Of a stretch of 64,000 nt of DNA, positions 16,317-24,892 are shown piece after piece. The stretch covers positions 1 through 64,000 of the forward strand of contig NZ_JACHLR010000016.1 of assembly GCF_014204535.1 (NCBI RefSeq), in the 5' to 3' direction. The notes below the pieces were generated by a model, which was not told where the DNA came from, searched no databases, and was given only the letters and a program-made list of their open reading frames with translations. Source of the DNA: Novosphingobium chloroacetimidivorans. Its GTDB lineage: Bacteria > Pseudomonadota > Alphaproteobacteria > Sphingomonadales > Sphingomonadaceae. Both the position numbers and the translations under genes were made by a program. Positions within the stretch are counted from its first letter, which is position 1; each line of letters opens with the position of its first letter.

Positions 16317-16733
16317 TCAGCTCAGCGCCCGCCCCATGGAAATCCGCGCTTCCTCGCCGAAGCCCAGCTTGCGGTAGAATTCGGCCACGGACTGGTTGCC
16401 CGCGCGCACCTGAAGGTTGACCTTGACGCAGCCGAGCTCGGCCAGTCGGCGGCAGGCTTCCTCCACCAACGCCCGGCCGATGCCTTTGCCACGATGTCCC
16501 GGATCGGACGCGACGGCATAGAGCCAGCCACGATGGCCGTCGTAGCCCGCCATGATTGTGCCGAGCACCCGGCCGGCTGCGTCTTCGGCGACCAGCAGCA
16601 GGCCGTCGCCCAGCGCAAGCTTGGCGGGGATGGCGGCGGCGGCACGGTTGCGCGGCGGATCGTCGGGAAAGCACGCCTGCCACAAGGCATCGACCTGGTC
16701 GAAGTGGCGCGGCTGGTAGCCGATGACCTTCAT
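16317..16733 (-). CDS. GNAT family N-acetyltransferase
   Basis: Probable acetyl-CoA dependent acyltransferase of 138 residues. The GNAT core is visible: a central strand GTIMAGYDGHRGWLYAVA, the acetyl-CoA pyrophosphate loop HRGKGIGRAL (about 83-92) and the later NQSVAEFYRKLGF block. The order resembles YpeA-type acetyltransferases, but the substrate cannot be read from the sequence. The ATG at 16733 overlaps the stop of the ribbon-helix-helix gene by four bases, so the two are translationally coupled. Confidence 0.85.
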   Translation of the reverse strand: MKVIGYQPRHFDQVDALWQACFPDDPPRNRAAAAIPAKLALGDGLLLVAEDAAGRVLGTIMAGYDGHRGWLYAVASDPGHRGKGIGRALVEEACRRLAELGCVKVNLQVRAGNQSVAEFYRKLGFGEEARISMGRALS

Positions 16734-16954
16734 GTCGAGACGAGCCAGACCCGAATCGCCCCGGCCAGGCCGGGCGGGGTCTCGGCCTCGAGCCGCTCGG
16801 CATCGATCCGTGCGACCAGCGCATTGATCGGCACACCCTCGGCGCTCGCCCGCGCACGCAGCATGTCCCAGAACACCGGCTCCAGGCTGATCGAGGTCTT
16901 GTGCCCCGCGATCTCGACCGAGCGCTTGACGGGAGGATGGAACGGCACGGCCAT
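16730..16954 (-). CDS. Ribbon-helix-helix domain protein
   Basis: A 74-residue protein with the pattern VKRSVEIAGHKTSISLEPVF, typical of the RHH_4 family common in alphaproteobacteria: a strand followed by helices, a possible DNA-binding dimer. No clear ribosome-binding site precedes the ATG at 16954; GTG two codons later or an upstream start is possible. Coupled to the GNAT gene. The target is unknown. Confidence 0.7.
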   Translation of the reverse strand: MAVPFHPPVKRSVEIAGHKTSISLEPVFWDMLRARASAEGVPINALVARIDAERLEAETPPGLAGAIRVWLVST

Positions 16955-17047
16955 GCGCCAGGGTAGCGTGCGCCGGAGCAGGCCGGCAAGCCTCTGGCGA
17001 ACATCCGGGCGATCCGCCATCCTGCACCCCCATCGTCGACAAGGGAC

Positions 17048-17509
17048 ATGCCCATGCGATTCGAATTGATTGCCGGCCTGGCGCTTGCCGCAACTGCCAT
17101 GCCTTCGCTCGCACAACCCGCGGCGCGAGCGGCCCTGCCGCCGGAGATCGGCAAGCTGTACGGCCAGCTCGGCAAGGCGATCACGACCCATGATGCGGCG
17201 GGCGTGAAGGAGGTTTGGGCGGACGACTTCGTGGTCAACGCGCCCAGCAACACGATCCTCCATCGCGACGAGGTGATCGCGGCGATGGACGGTGACTTGC
17301 TCGACTATAGGGACTTCAAGAAGACCATCGCCTACGTCGGGGTGCAGCCCGCACTAGTGATCGTGATGGGACATGACACCATGGTCCCGCTCAAGGGGCC
17401 GGGCGCCGGCAAGCAGGTGTTCCGGCCGTTCACCGACGTCTGGGCCAAGCGCGGCGAGCGGTGGTGGCTGGTTGCCCGGCAGGCGACGATCGCAAGCGCG
17501 ACGCCTTAG
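17048..17509 (+). CDS. Secreted SnoaL/DUF4440-like protein
   Basis: A 153-residue protein with an export signal (FELIAGLALAATAMPSLAQP) followed by a domain of the NTF2/SnoaL type: KAITTHDAAGVKEVWADDFV at its start and WAKRGERWWLVARQ at its end are the usual landmarks. Such domains bind small molecules or act as enzymes; the ligand is unknown. ATG at 17048 or 17054 both fit. It faces away from the RHH gene, with 93 bases between them. Confidence 0.75.
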   Translation: MPMRFELIAGLALAATAMPSLAQPAARAALPPEIGKLYGQLGKAITTHDAAGVKEVWADDFVVNAPSNTILHRDEVIAAMDGDLLDYRDFKKTIAYVGVQPALVIVMGHDTMVPLKGPGAGKQVFRPFTDVWAKRGERWWLVARQATIASATP

Positions 17510-18194
17510 CGCCGTGGCCTGAGGTTGGGCTTTCAAGTGCCTGCCTGCCGGAGTTGGAGGGAGCCTGGCGCGTTCAGACAACGCCGATCGGCGTCAAGAG
17601 CTGTCGGGCTGCGTTCTGTCCACTTCGACTGTTCCGACCACCCCGCCGCCCCCGCGCAGCTGGGGTCCCCACTTGTTCTTTCCGAAGCAGGACTGTCCGA
17701 GAAGAAGCGGGGCCCCCGCCTGCGCGGGGGCGACGAAGGTGGGTGTCTGTGTCATCACGTGAGCGGGACCAGCCGGACAACGGCAGATCCGCCGCCGCTA
17801 CATCGGATGGCGGCCGTGCCTGCCACGTTGCGGGCACCAGCGCCTCACGCGCAAAGTCGAGGGACGCAGCCGGCAAAAGCGGTCACGTCTGTTCTGTCTA
17901 CCTCGGTTCCGACCAACCCGTCGCCCCCGCGCAGGCGGGGGCCCCGCTTGTTCTTCCCGAAGCAGGACCTGTCCGAGAAGAAGCACACCTCCGCGTACGC
18001 GCGCAGCAGAGGCATGCGCCGCTTGCCCGACGGTAAGCGCGGGCAGGCAACGGCAGATCCGCCGCCATGAAGTCCGACGGGTGCGGCGGACCAGCTGCCC
18101 GCCGCACCCCGGCCGGGACGATGACTGCCGCCATCGCGGCACCGGCGCGTAAGTTGCCGTTCTGGCGAACGGCTGCCTCACGCGCCTGCCATCG
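17510..18194. repeat. Gene-free region with an imperfect direct duplication and two family-A palindromes
   Basis: This 685-base gap contains two related units, about 17610-17820 and 17890-18080. Shared landmarks are TTCTGTC, TTCCGACCA, a family-A element (17645-17734; 17920 to about 17990, whose right arm has decayed), GAAGCAGGAC with TGTCCGAGAAGAAGC, and AACGGCAGATCCGCCGCC. Open frames here are repeat-derived. I see no gene. Confidence 0.7.
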
Positions 18195-18917
18195 TCAGTA
18201 CATATGTTGCCCGCCGTTGATGCTCAGCGTCGATCCGGTCACGAAGCCGGCGTTCTCGCTGGCCAGGAAGCCCACGGCGCGGGCGATCTCGTAGGCGTTG
18301 CCGAGGCGGCCGACCGGGATCTTGGCGACGATCTTCTCCAGCACCGGCTCGGGCACCGCGGCCACCATGTCGGTGTCGATGTAGCCGGGCGCGATCGCGT
18401 TCACGAGCACGCCGAACTTGGCGCCTTCCTGAGCCAGCGCCTTGGTGAAGCCGTGGATCCCGCTCTTGGCGGCGGCATAGTTGACCTGGCCGTACTGGCC
18501 GGCCTGGCCGTTGATCGAGCCGATGTTGATGATCCGGCCCCAGCCACGGTCGCGCATGCCCGAGAAGGTCGCCTTGGCCATGTTGAAGCAACCGCCCAGG
18601 TTGATCCGCATGACCTCGTTCCAGTCCTCGAACGACATGCGGTGCAGTGTGCCGTCGCGGGTGATGCCGGCATTGTTGACGACGATGTCGATCGGACCGA
18701 CCTCCGCCTCGACCTGCTTGCAGCCGGCAAGGCAGGCCTCGTGATCGCCCACGTCCCACTTGTAGACGGGGATGCCGGTCTCCTCGGTGAAGGCCTTGGC
18801 CTTCTCGTCATTGCCCGCATAATTGGCCACCACGGTGTGGCCGCGGTCCTTCAATGCGAGGGAAATGGCCGCACCGATGCCTCGGGTGCCGCCGGTAACG
18901 ATTGCTACGCGTGCCAT
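18195..18917 (-). CDS. phaB: Acetoacetyl-CoA reductase (PhaB-like SDR)
   Basis: NADPH-dependent reduction of acetoacetyl-CoA to (R)-3-hydroxybutyryl-CoA for polyhydroxyalkanoate synthesis. The 240-residue short-chain dehydrogenase has the cofactor motif TGGTRGIG (8-15), NNAG (81-84) and the catalytic set Ser134, Tyr147 and Lys151 in NIGSINGQAGQYGQVNY. The NGQ-GQ-GQ-NY pattern fits PhaB better than FabG. ATG 18917 has GAGGACAG upstream. No other pha genes are nearby, so a role in fatty-acid synthesis cannot be fully excluded. Confidence 0.85.
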   Translation of the reverse strand: MARVAIVTGGTRGIGAAISLALKDRGHTVVANYAGNDEKAKAFTEETGIPVYKWDVGDHEACLAGCKQVEAEVGPIDIVVNNAGITRDGTLHRMSFEDWNEVMRINLGGCFNMAKATFSGMRDRGWGRIINIGSINGQAGQYGQVNYAAAKSGIHGFTKALAQEGAKFGVLVNAIAPGYIDTDMVAAVPEPVLEKIVAKIPVGRLGNAYEIARAVGFLASENAGFVTGSTLSINGGQHMY

Positions 18918-19053
18918 TGAGCTGCTGTCCTCGCCAAGCGTTCTCACTCCCACACCTTGCTAGGGGCAGGAGCAGGACAGCACAAGTTGCTCCGAAGGTC
19001 TGTCATGACATGCCGTGCATGGAATATGCTGCGGCGGCTTGGCGCGGCGCCGG

Positions 19054-19803
19054 TCAGAAACTGAATTGCGTACCCACATAGACCGCCTGGCTGTCCTGCT
19101 TGCCATCGGTCAACGGTGTGAGCCGCTCGCGCTCCTGCGAGTAGCGAACGCCGGCCGTCACGGCCAGGTTGCCGGTGACGCGATAGGCTCCGCCCAGGTC
19201 CACTTCGCTGCCGTCGACTCCGAACGTGCGCGGCGCGCGGCCGGTGGTGGCCTTCTCTTCCAGGCTGATCCGGGGCGAGAAGCGCGAGTCGTCGCCCTTG
19301 GAACGCGACGGTGCCAGGCTGTATTTGTGCAGGTCGGGCAGGTCCATGGCGGTCTTCGGCGGCGCGGCCTGCTGGGTGATGTCCTGCGCGAAATTGCGAT
19401 AGCCACGCGAAACGCCCAGGCTGAAGCCGGTCGGCGCGATCCGCAGGTGGCTGGCATCGCCGTCCTGCTGCGCCAGGCTGCGTCCGCGCACCGTGATCGC
19501 CCGCGCCGCCGCTCCATCGACTCGCACGGCGACGGTGACCGCGCGCTCGGACTGGTTGGCGATTCCCGCCGGGGTGAAGGGAAACAGCTGCCCCTTCGCC
19601 AGCGAGCGGATCGCCAGTGCGCGCGACAGTCCGTGCGAGGGCTGGGCGACAGGTGCCGGCTCGATGCTGGGGCCAGCCTCGTCCTTGGCGCTGAAATCCG
19701 CGGTGAACGCCAGCACGGCGCTCGGCAACGCCAGCAAGGTCACGGCGCCGGCGAGCAGCACCGACGCGGTGGTTCCGCCCTTGCGATCCTGCCCCGCCTT
19801 CAT
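19054..19803 (-). CDS. Exported protein with beta-barrel-like C-terminus, unknown function
   Basis: A 249-residue protein with an export signal (TASVLLAGAVTLLALPSAVLA). The rest is polar and ends with alternating strands and a C-terminal Phe (YVGTQFSF), the usual outer-membrane insertion signal. Only the last third looks like membrane strands (GAYRVTGNLAVTAGVRYS), so it may be a small barrel with a periplasmic N-domain. ATG 19803 follows GAGG about ten bases upstream; ATG 19818 is an alternative. Transcribed divergently from the DUF3576 gene, with 230 bases between. Not recognised further. Confidence 0.6.
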   Translation of the reverse strand: MKAGQDRKGGTTASVLLAGAVTLLALPSAVLAFTADFSAKDEAGPSIEPAPVAQPSHGLSRALAIRSLAKGQLFPFTPAGIANQSERAVTVAVRVDGAAARAITVRGRSLAQQDGDASHLRIAPTGFSLGVSRGYRNFAQDITQQAAPPKTAMDLPDLHKYSLAPSRSKGDDSRFSPRISLEEKATTGRAPRTFGVDGSEVDLGGAYRVTGNLAVTAGVRYSQERERLTPLTDGKQDSQAVYVGTQFSF

Positions 19804-20033
19804 CCTTATGTTCCTCATGACGTCCAATCCGGTCCACTGACGGACTCTGCTTGTCGATCGCCCGCTTAACACATTCTGATGCGAGACGACAGGCAACCGC
19901 GCTCGGCGGCTGCGGCGGACGGGAACAGGGCGCACTTGCCGGGTCGGCGCGGCGGCGATAGAGGCTGAGGATGAGCGGGCAAGCGCACACGCGCGCCAAG
20001 CCACCCGCGAGATACAGGAAACTGGGAACGACG

Positions 20034-20498
20034 ATGACAGTCCGCAGCGCCTCAAAACTCGGCACGACTCTCGCCCCGGTGCTGCGCGCCGGCCTCGGCC
20101 TCGCGCTCGTCGCCGCGCTCGGCGCCTGCGGCGGCAAGAAGGAAGTGCGCAAGGAAGTCGCGCCGACCCAGGTGACGACGATCGGTGTCAACAGCTACCT
20201 GTGGCGCGCCAGCCTCGATGCGCTGTCGTTCATGCCGCTGCTGCAGACCGACAGCAACGGCGGCGTGATCGTGACCGACTGGTATTCCAACCCCAAGAAC
20301 CCCGGCGAGCGCGTGAAAGTCTCGGTGACCATCCTGGACGCCGATCTGCGCGCCGATGCGTTGCGCGTCGCCGCCAGCCGCGAAGTGCAGCAGGGCGGTG
20401 GCTGGGTCGCCGCGCCGGTGCAGGCCGCGACCGTGCAGAAGCTGGAAGACATCATCCTCACCCGCGCCCGCGACCTGCGGCGCAATTCGGTCGGCTGA
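20034..20498 (+). CDS. DUF3576 lipoprotein
   Basis: A 154-residue probable outer-membrane lipoprotein: signal LGLALVAALGACGG with lipid-attachment Cys, then the DUF3576 domain (IGVNSYLWRASLDALSFMPL, GVIVTDWYSNP). The family is of unknown function and in alphaproteobacteria often precedes leuS, as here. Start chosen at ATG 20034 with AGGAA upstream; an in-frame extension from 19971 is possible but puts the signal internally. A family-B palindrome fills the gap to leuS. Confidence 0.8.
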   Translation: MTVRSASKLGTTLAPVLRAGLGLALVAALGACGGKKEVRKEVAPTQVTTIGVNSYLWRASLDALSFMPLLQTDSNGGVIVTDWYSNPKNPGERVKVSVTILDADLRADALRVAASREVQQGGGWVAAPVQAATVQKLEDIILTRARDLRRNSVG

Positions 20499-20529
20499 GA
20501 GGGCGGCGGAGCCACGCCTTATACTTACC

Positions 20530-20623
20530 TTCGTCATCCCCGCGAACGCGGGGATCCATCTCCTGACGTCGCGTAACCGGAACCACCTGGAGATGGATTC
20601 CCGCCTTCGCGGGAATGACGAAG
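20530..20623. repeat. Family B palindromic element, copy 2
   Basis: Left arm TTCGTCATCCCCGCGAACGC with GGGGATCCATCTCCTGACGT; right arm ACCTGGAGATGGATTCCCGC ending GGGAATGACGAAG. About 94 bases, between the DUF3576 gene and leuS. Each arm is itself a small palindrome (CCCCGCGAACGCGGGG). Confidence 0.85.
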
Positions 20624-20664
20624 CTGTGTAAGTGGCGCGCATGCCCGCTGGAGAATCCCCGACA

Positions 20665-23190
20665 ATGACCGAGCGGTTCGACCCCGCCACCGCCGACACG
20701 CGCTGGCAGCGTGTCTGGGACGAGCGCCAGTGCTTCGCCGCCGACGACGCCAGCCCCAAGCCGCGCAGCTACGTGCTGGAGATGTTCCCCTATCCCTCGG
20801 GGCGCATCCACATCGGCCACGTGCGCAACTACACGATGGGCGACGTGCTGGCCCGCTACAAGCGGATGACCGGGCACGAAGTGCTCCACCCGATGGGTTG
20901 GGACGCGTTCGGCATGCCGGCGGAAAACGCGGCGATGGAGAAGGGCGTCCACCCCGGCGGCTGGACTCGCGAGAACATCGCCAACATGAAGGCGCAGCTG
21001 AAGCGCCTGGGTTTCGCGCTCGACTGGAGCCGCGAACTGGCGACCTGCGAGCCTGAATACTACGGCCACGAACAGGCGCTGTTCCTCGACTTGTACGAAG
21101 CAGGCCTCGTCTATCGCAAGGAAAGCTCGGTCAACTGGGACCCGGTCGACCAGACCGTGCTGGCCAACGAGCAGGTGATCGACGGGCGCGGCTGGCGCTC
21201 GGGCGCGCTGGTGGAGAAGCGCAAGCTCTCCCAGTGGTTCCTTAAGATCACCGACTTTGCCGAGGAACTGCTCGAAGGCGTGCAGAGCCTCGAGAACTGG
21301 CCCGACAAGGTCAAGCTGATGCAGGAGAACTGGATCGGCAAGTCGCGGGGCCTGCAGTTTCGGTTCAAGCCGATCAACTTCGCAGATGAGATCGAAGTCT
21401 ACTCGACTCGCCCCGACACGATCTTCGGCGCCAGCTTCGTCGCCGTCGCCGCCGAGCATCATGTGGCGCAGGCCATTGCCGCGAACTCGCCGGAGGCGCA
21501 GGCCTTCATCGAGCTGTGCAAGCAGGGCGGCACCACCGCCGCCGAGCTGGAAACCGCCGAGAAGCTGGGCTTCGACACCGGCCTCAAGGTCCGCCATCCG
21601 TTCACCGGCGCGGACCTGCCGGTGTGGATCGCGAACTTCGTGCTGATGGACTACGGCACCGGCGCGGTCATGGGCGTTCCGGGCCACGATCAGCGCGACT
21701 TCGAGTTCTCGACCAAGTTCGGCTTGCCGATCGTGCGCGTGGTCGCCGCCGATCCGGCTGACGCCGACAAGCCTTTCGGCGGTGAGGCGGAAGCGGGCGA
21801 CGGCGTGCTGGTCAACTCCGATTTCCTCACCGGCATGAGCGTCGCCGACGCCAAAGCCGCCGTCATCGGGCGCGCCGAGTCGGAAGGCTGGGGCGAAGGC
21901 AAGACGGTATGGCGCCTGCGCGACTGGGGCGTCAGCCGCCAGCGCTACTGGGGCACGCCGATCCCGTTCATCCACTGCGAGGCCTGCGGCGTGGTGCCCG
22001 TCCCCAAGGACCAGCTGCCCGTCGTGCTGCCCGAGGACGTCGACTTCCAGACTCCGGGCAATCCGCTGGTGCGTCATCCCACCTGGAAGCACGTCGACTG
22101 CCCCGACTGCGGCAAGCCGGCGGTGCGCGAGACCGACACGCTCGATACCTTCGTCGATTCGTCCTGGTACTTCCTTCGCTTCGCCAGCCAGCCGGGCGAC
22201 AAGCCGTTCGACCGCGAAGCCATCGCGAAATGGCTCCCGGTCGAGCAGTACATCGGCGGCATCGAGCACGCGATCCTGCACTTGCTCTACGCCCGCTTCT
22301 GGACCCGCGCGCTCGCCCGCATCGGCAAGATCGAGGTGAAGGAGCCGTTCGCCAGCCTGTTCACCCAAGGCATGGTGACGCACGAGACGTACTTCCGCAT
22401 CGACGATGCCAACGGCCAGCCGGTCTACTTCAGCCCTGCGGAAATCGAACGCGGCGGCGAGTCGGCCAAGCTGTTGGCCGATGGCGCTCCGGTTGAGATC
22501 GGCCGCGTCATCAAGATGTCGAAGTCGAAGAAGAACGTCGTCGATCCCGACGCGATCGTCGCAACATACGGCGCCGACGCGATCCGCTGGTTCATGCTCT
22601 CCGACAGCCCGCCCGAGCGCGACTTGCCGTGGTCGGAAGCCGGCATTGAAGGCTGCGCCCGCTTCGTCCAGCGTCTGTGGCGGCTGTTTGCGCAGTTCGA
22701 CGCGAATGCCACCGGCGAGGACAAGGCAATCGACCGCAAGCGCGACCAGACTGTCGCGCTGGTGGCCGAGGACATCGAGGCGCTGTCGTTCAACAAGGCC
22801 GTCGCGCGTATCTACGAACTGACCAGCGCGGTCGAGAAGGCCCAGCCGTCCGCCAGCCGCTCGGCCGCGATCCGCACTCTCCTGCTGTTGGTCGCGCCGA
22901 TGATGCCGCACCTCGCCGAAGAGGCCTGGGGCACGATCGGGGGCGAGGATCTCGTCTCGCTCGCGGCCTGGCCAGCGGTCGACCCGACACTGCTGGTAGA
23001 AGACGAGGTGACCATCGCCGTCCAGGTCAAGGGCAAGCTGCGCGACACCCTGACCGTTGCCAAGGGCACGTCCAGGGAGGAGCTGGAGGCGCTTGCGCTC
23101 GCCAGCGACAAGGTGCAGCGTGCGCTCGACGGGGCCGAGATAAGGAAAGTCATCGTGGTGCCTGACCGCCTGGTCAACCTGGTCGCATGA
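20665..23190 (+). CDS. leuS: Leucyl-tRNA synthetase
   Basis: Charges tRNA-Leu. The 841-residue class I synthetase has the HIGH motif as HIGH (49-52, in FPYPSGRIHIGHVRNY), an editing (CP1) domain in the middle (for example STRPDTIFGASF), a zinc-type CEAC and CPDC region and the KMSKS loop (IKMSKSKKNVVDP). ATG 20665 has GGAG 13 bases upstream; ATG 20641 and GTG 20632 are in-frame alternatives. It is the first gene of a leuS-lptE-holA run; its stop overlaps the lptE start. Confidence 0.96.
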   Translation: MTERFDPATADTRWQRVWDERQCFAADDASPKPRSYVLEMFPYPSGRIHIGHVRNYTMGDVLARYKRMTGHEVLHPMGWDAFGMPAENAAMEKGVHPGGWTRENIANMKAQLKRLGFALDWSRELATCEPEYYGHEQALFLDLYEAGLVYRKESSVNWDPVDQTVLANEQVIDGRGWRSGALVEKRKLSQWFLKITDFAEELLEGVQSLENWPDKVKLMQENWIGKSRGLQFRFKPINFADEIEVYSTRPDTIFGASFVAVAAEHHVAQAIAANSPEAQAFIELCKQGGTTAAELETAEKLGFDTGLKVRHPFTGADLPVWIANFVLMDYGTGAVMGVPGHDQRDFEFSTKFGLPIVRVVAADPADADKPFGGEAEAGDGVLVNSDFLTGMSVADAKAAVIGRAESEGWGEGKTVWRLRDWGVSRQRYWGTPIPFIHCEACGVVPVPKDQLPVVLPEDVDFQTPGNPLVRHPTWKHVDCPDCGKPAVRETDTLDTFVDSSWYFLRFASQPGDKPFDREAIAKWLPVEQYIGGIEHAILHLLYARFWTRALARIGKIEVKEPFASLFTQGMVTHETYFRIDDANGQPVYFSPAEIERGGESAKLLADGAPVEIGRVIKMSKSKKNVVDPDAIVATYGADAIRWFMLSDSPPERDLPWSEAGIEGCARFVQRLWRLFAQFDANATGEDKAIDRKRDQTVALVAEDIEALSFNKAVARIYELTSAVEKAQPSASRSAAIRTLLLLVAPMMPHLAEEAWGTIGGEDLVSLAAWPAVDPTLLVEDEVTIAVQVKGKLRDTLTVAKGTSREELEALALASDKVQRALDGAEIRKVIVVPDRLVNLVA

Positions 23191-23687
23191 GGCTCCTTGC
23201 TGCGGCTCTGTGCGCCCTGTCGCTCGCCGGATGCGGGCTGCAGCCGATGTACGCCGGCGGCGGCAACGGCACCGTCGCGCGCGGACTGGCCGGGATCCAG
23301 GTCGCGGCCATCGATGGCCGCGCCGGCTGGCTGGTGCGCAATGCGCTGAACGACAAGCTCGGCGGCTCGACGAGCGAGGCACCGCGCTATCGGCTCGACG
23401 TGCGGCTCGACGACAGGCTCGAAGCTTTCGGCTTGCTGAGCGACGACACCGTCAGCCGCGAGCGGCGGACCCTGCGTGCGCGCTATCAACTGGTTGACCT
23501 CAACGACAATGCCATCCTGCTCGATGCCACCGCCGGCTCGGACGCGGGCATCGACGTGATCTCGTCCGACTACGCCACGGTCGCGGCCGAGCAGACCGCG
23601 CTCGAAAACCTTGCCAGGGACATCGCCGACCGCATCGTCACCAGTGTGGCGCTGCAGCTTCGCAAGGGCGCGGCCCCGTCGCGCTGA
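23187..23687 (+). CDS. lptE: LPS-assembly lipoprotein LptE
   Basis: Plug subunit of the outer-membrane LptD/LptE lipopolysaccharide translocon. The 166-residue product opens with a lipoprotein signal (LAAALCALSLAGCGLQPMYA; Cys of the lipobox LAGC near 16), followed by the alphaproteobacterial LptE pattern: RYRLDVRLDDRLEAFGLLSD and a C-terminal helix ENLARDIADRIVTSVALQL. It overlaps leuS by four bases and sits 12 bases before holA, an arrangement typical of alphaproteobacteria. Confidence 0.9.
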   Translation: MRLLAAALCALSLAGCGLQPMYAGGGNGTVARGLAGIQVAAIDGRAGWLVRNALNDKLGGSTSEAPRYRLDVRLDDRLEAFGLLSDDTVSRERRTLRARYQLVDLNDNAILLDATAGSDAGIDVISSDYATVAAEQTALENLARDIADRIVTSVALQLRKGAAPSR

Positions 23688-23699
23688 GGTGATCCGCGC

Positions 23700-24752
23700 G
23701 TGAAGGCGACTCAGAAGGATTTTGCGAGCCTAGCGCCCAAGGCCGCAGCCTTGGCGCGCGTGTTCTTTTTCTGCGGCCCCGACGAGGCCGGTGCCGCCGA
23801 CGCCGCCGCGCGCATCGTCTCGCTGCTGTCCGACCCCGGCGAGCGGATCGAGTTCTCCGGTGCCGAACTGCGCCGGGACCCGGTGCGGCTCGGCGACGAG
23901 GCGCGCTCCACGTCGCTGTTCGGCGGCACCCGCCACATCTGGATCCGCGCTGCCGGCGACGACGCGCACGATGCTGTCGCCAATTTGATCGAAGGCGATG
24001 TCGACCCCTGCCCGGTGCTGATCGTGGCGACCGGCGCCTCGGACAAGTCGCGCACCGCCAAGCTCCTGGCCACCCGGCCCGACGCGCTGGTGGCGATGTT
24101 CCATCCGCCCGACCTGGGCTCGGTCGCTGCCAGCGTGCGCAACCAGGCCGGCGCGGCGGGCTTACGGCTGAGCAGCGACCTGGCCGAGCGGATCGCCCGG
24201 GGGGCCGGACTCGATACGCGACTCGCCCGCTCGGAGATTGCCAAGCTCGCGCTCTATTGCGACGCCAGCCCCGAAAGCCCCCGCACGGTCACCAGCGATG
24301 ACCTGGAGGCGATCGGCGCGCAGACCTCGGACGACGACTTCGCGCCGATCGTCGACGCGGTGATGGGCGGCAAGCGCGAGCGGCTCGGCCCCGAACTGGC
24401 GCGCATGCGCGCCATGCAGATCTCACCCGTGGGCATCCTGTTGGCGATCGAGCGGCGCGTGGCCCAGCTCGCGGCGCTGTCCTCGCGCATGGGGCCGGGC
24501 CAGAACCTCGCGCAGTTCCTCGATGCCGAAGCGAACGCGCGGCGAATCTTCTGGCGCGACAAGGCGGTGCTCGGTGACCAGCTGCGCGCCTGGCGCGGTC
24601 CGCGACTCGAACGATTGGTGCAGCGAATCCTCGCCCTGCACCAGACCATGCTTGGCAACAGCGCCGATAGTGAACTGCTGCTGGCACAAGAACTTGCGAC
24701 AATAGCGCGGCTCGCCGGTTCCGAATTGACACGTAAACGCCAGGCACTCTGA
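23700..24752 (+). CDS. holA: DNA polymerase III delta subunit
   Basis: Opens the sliding clamp as part of the clamp loader. The 350-residue protein shows the HolA layout: an N-terminal ATPase-like domain without Walker A (VFFFCGPDEAGAADAAARIV), a central region with SSDLAERIARGAGLDTRLA and the collar region (SPVGILLAIERRVAQLAAL). The start is a GTG at 23700; no in-frame ATG lies near. Third gene of the leuS run. Confidence 0.9.
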   Translation: MKATQKDFASLAPKAAALARVFFFCGPDEAGAADAAARIVSLLSDPGERIEFSGAELRRDPVRLGDEARSTSLFGGTRHIWIRAAGDDAHDAVANLIEGDVDPCPVLIVATGASDKSRTAKLLATRPDALVAMFHPPDLGSVAASVRNQAGAAGLRLSSDLAERIARGAGLDTRLARSEIAKLALYCDASPESPRTVTSDDLEAIGAQTSDDDFAPIVDAVMGGKRERLGPELARMRAMQISPVGILLAIERRVAQLAALSSRMGPGQNLAQFLDAEANARRIFWRDKAVLGDQLRAWRGPRLERLVQRILALHQTMLGNSADSELLLAQELATIARLAGSELTRKRQAL

Positions 24753-24772
24753 TCTTGGCGAGAACCTTGGCA

Positions 24773-24801
24773 TTGCATAAGATTTGTTAGGGGATTATAC
24801 C
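24773..24801 (+). promoter_or_regulatory. Candidate sigma-70 promoter of the sugar transferase gene
   Basis: TTGCAT (24773-24778), a 17-base spacer and TATACC (24796-24801), about 90 bases before the gene start, in an AT-richer stretch than its surroundings. Confidence 0.55.
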
Positions 24802-24892
24802 TGTTGCACTGCAGCAAAGCAGTGTCGACGTGGGCGAATGGGAACGCATGACGGCGCTGCGGGGTAAAACCGGTTCAGGGAGCCAAGAGCGA

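Noticed and set aside
17461..18070. Open frames of 180-190 codons in the 17.5-18.1 kb gap
   Set aside because: They run through family-A palindromes in several frames equally well and have no protein pattern outside the repeats.
20458..23382. A 974-codon - strand frame opposite leuS
   Set aside because: Antisense shadow of leuS, a complete gene with all synthetase motifs.
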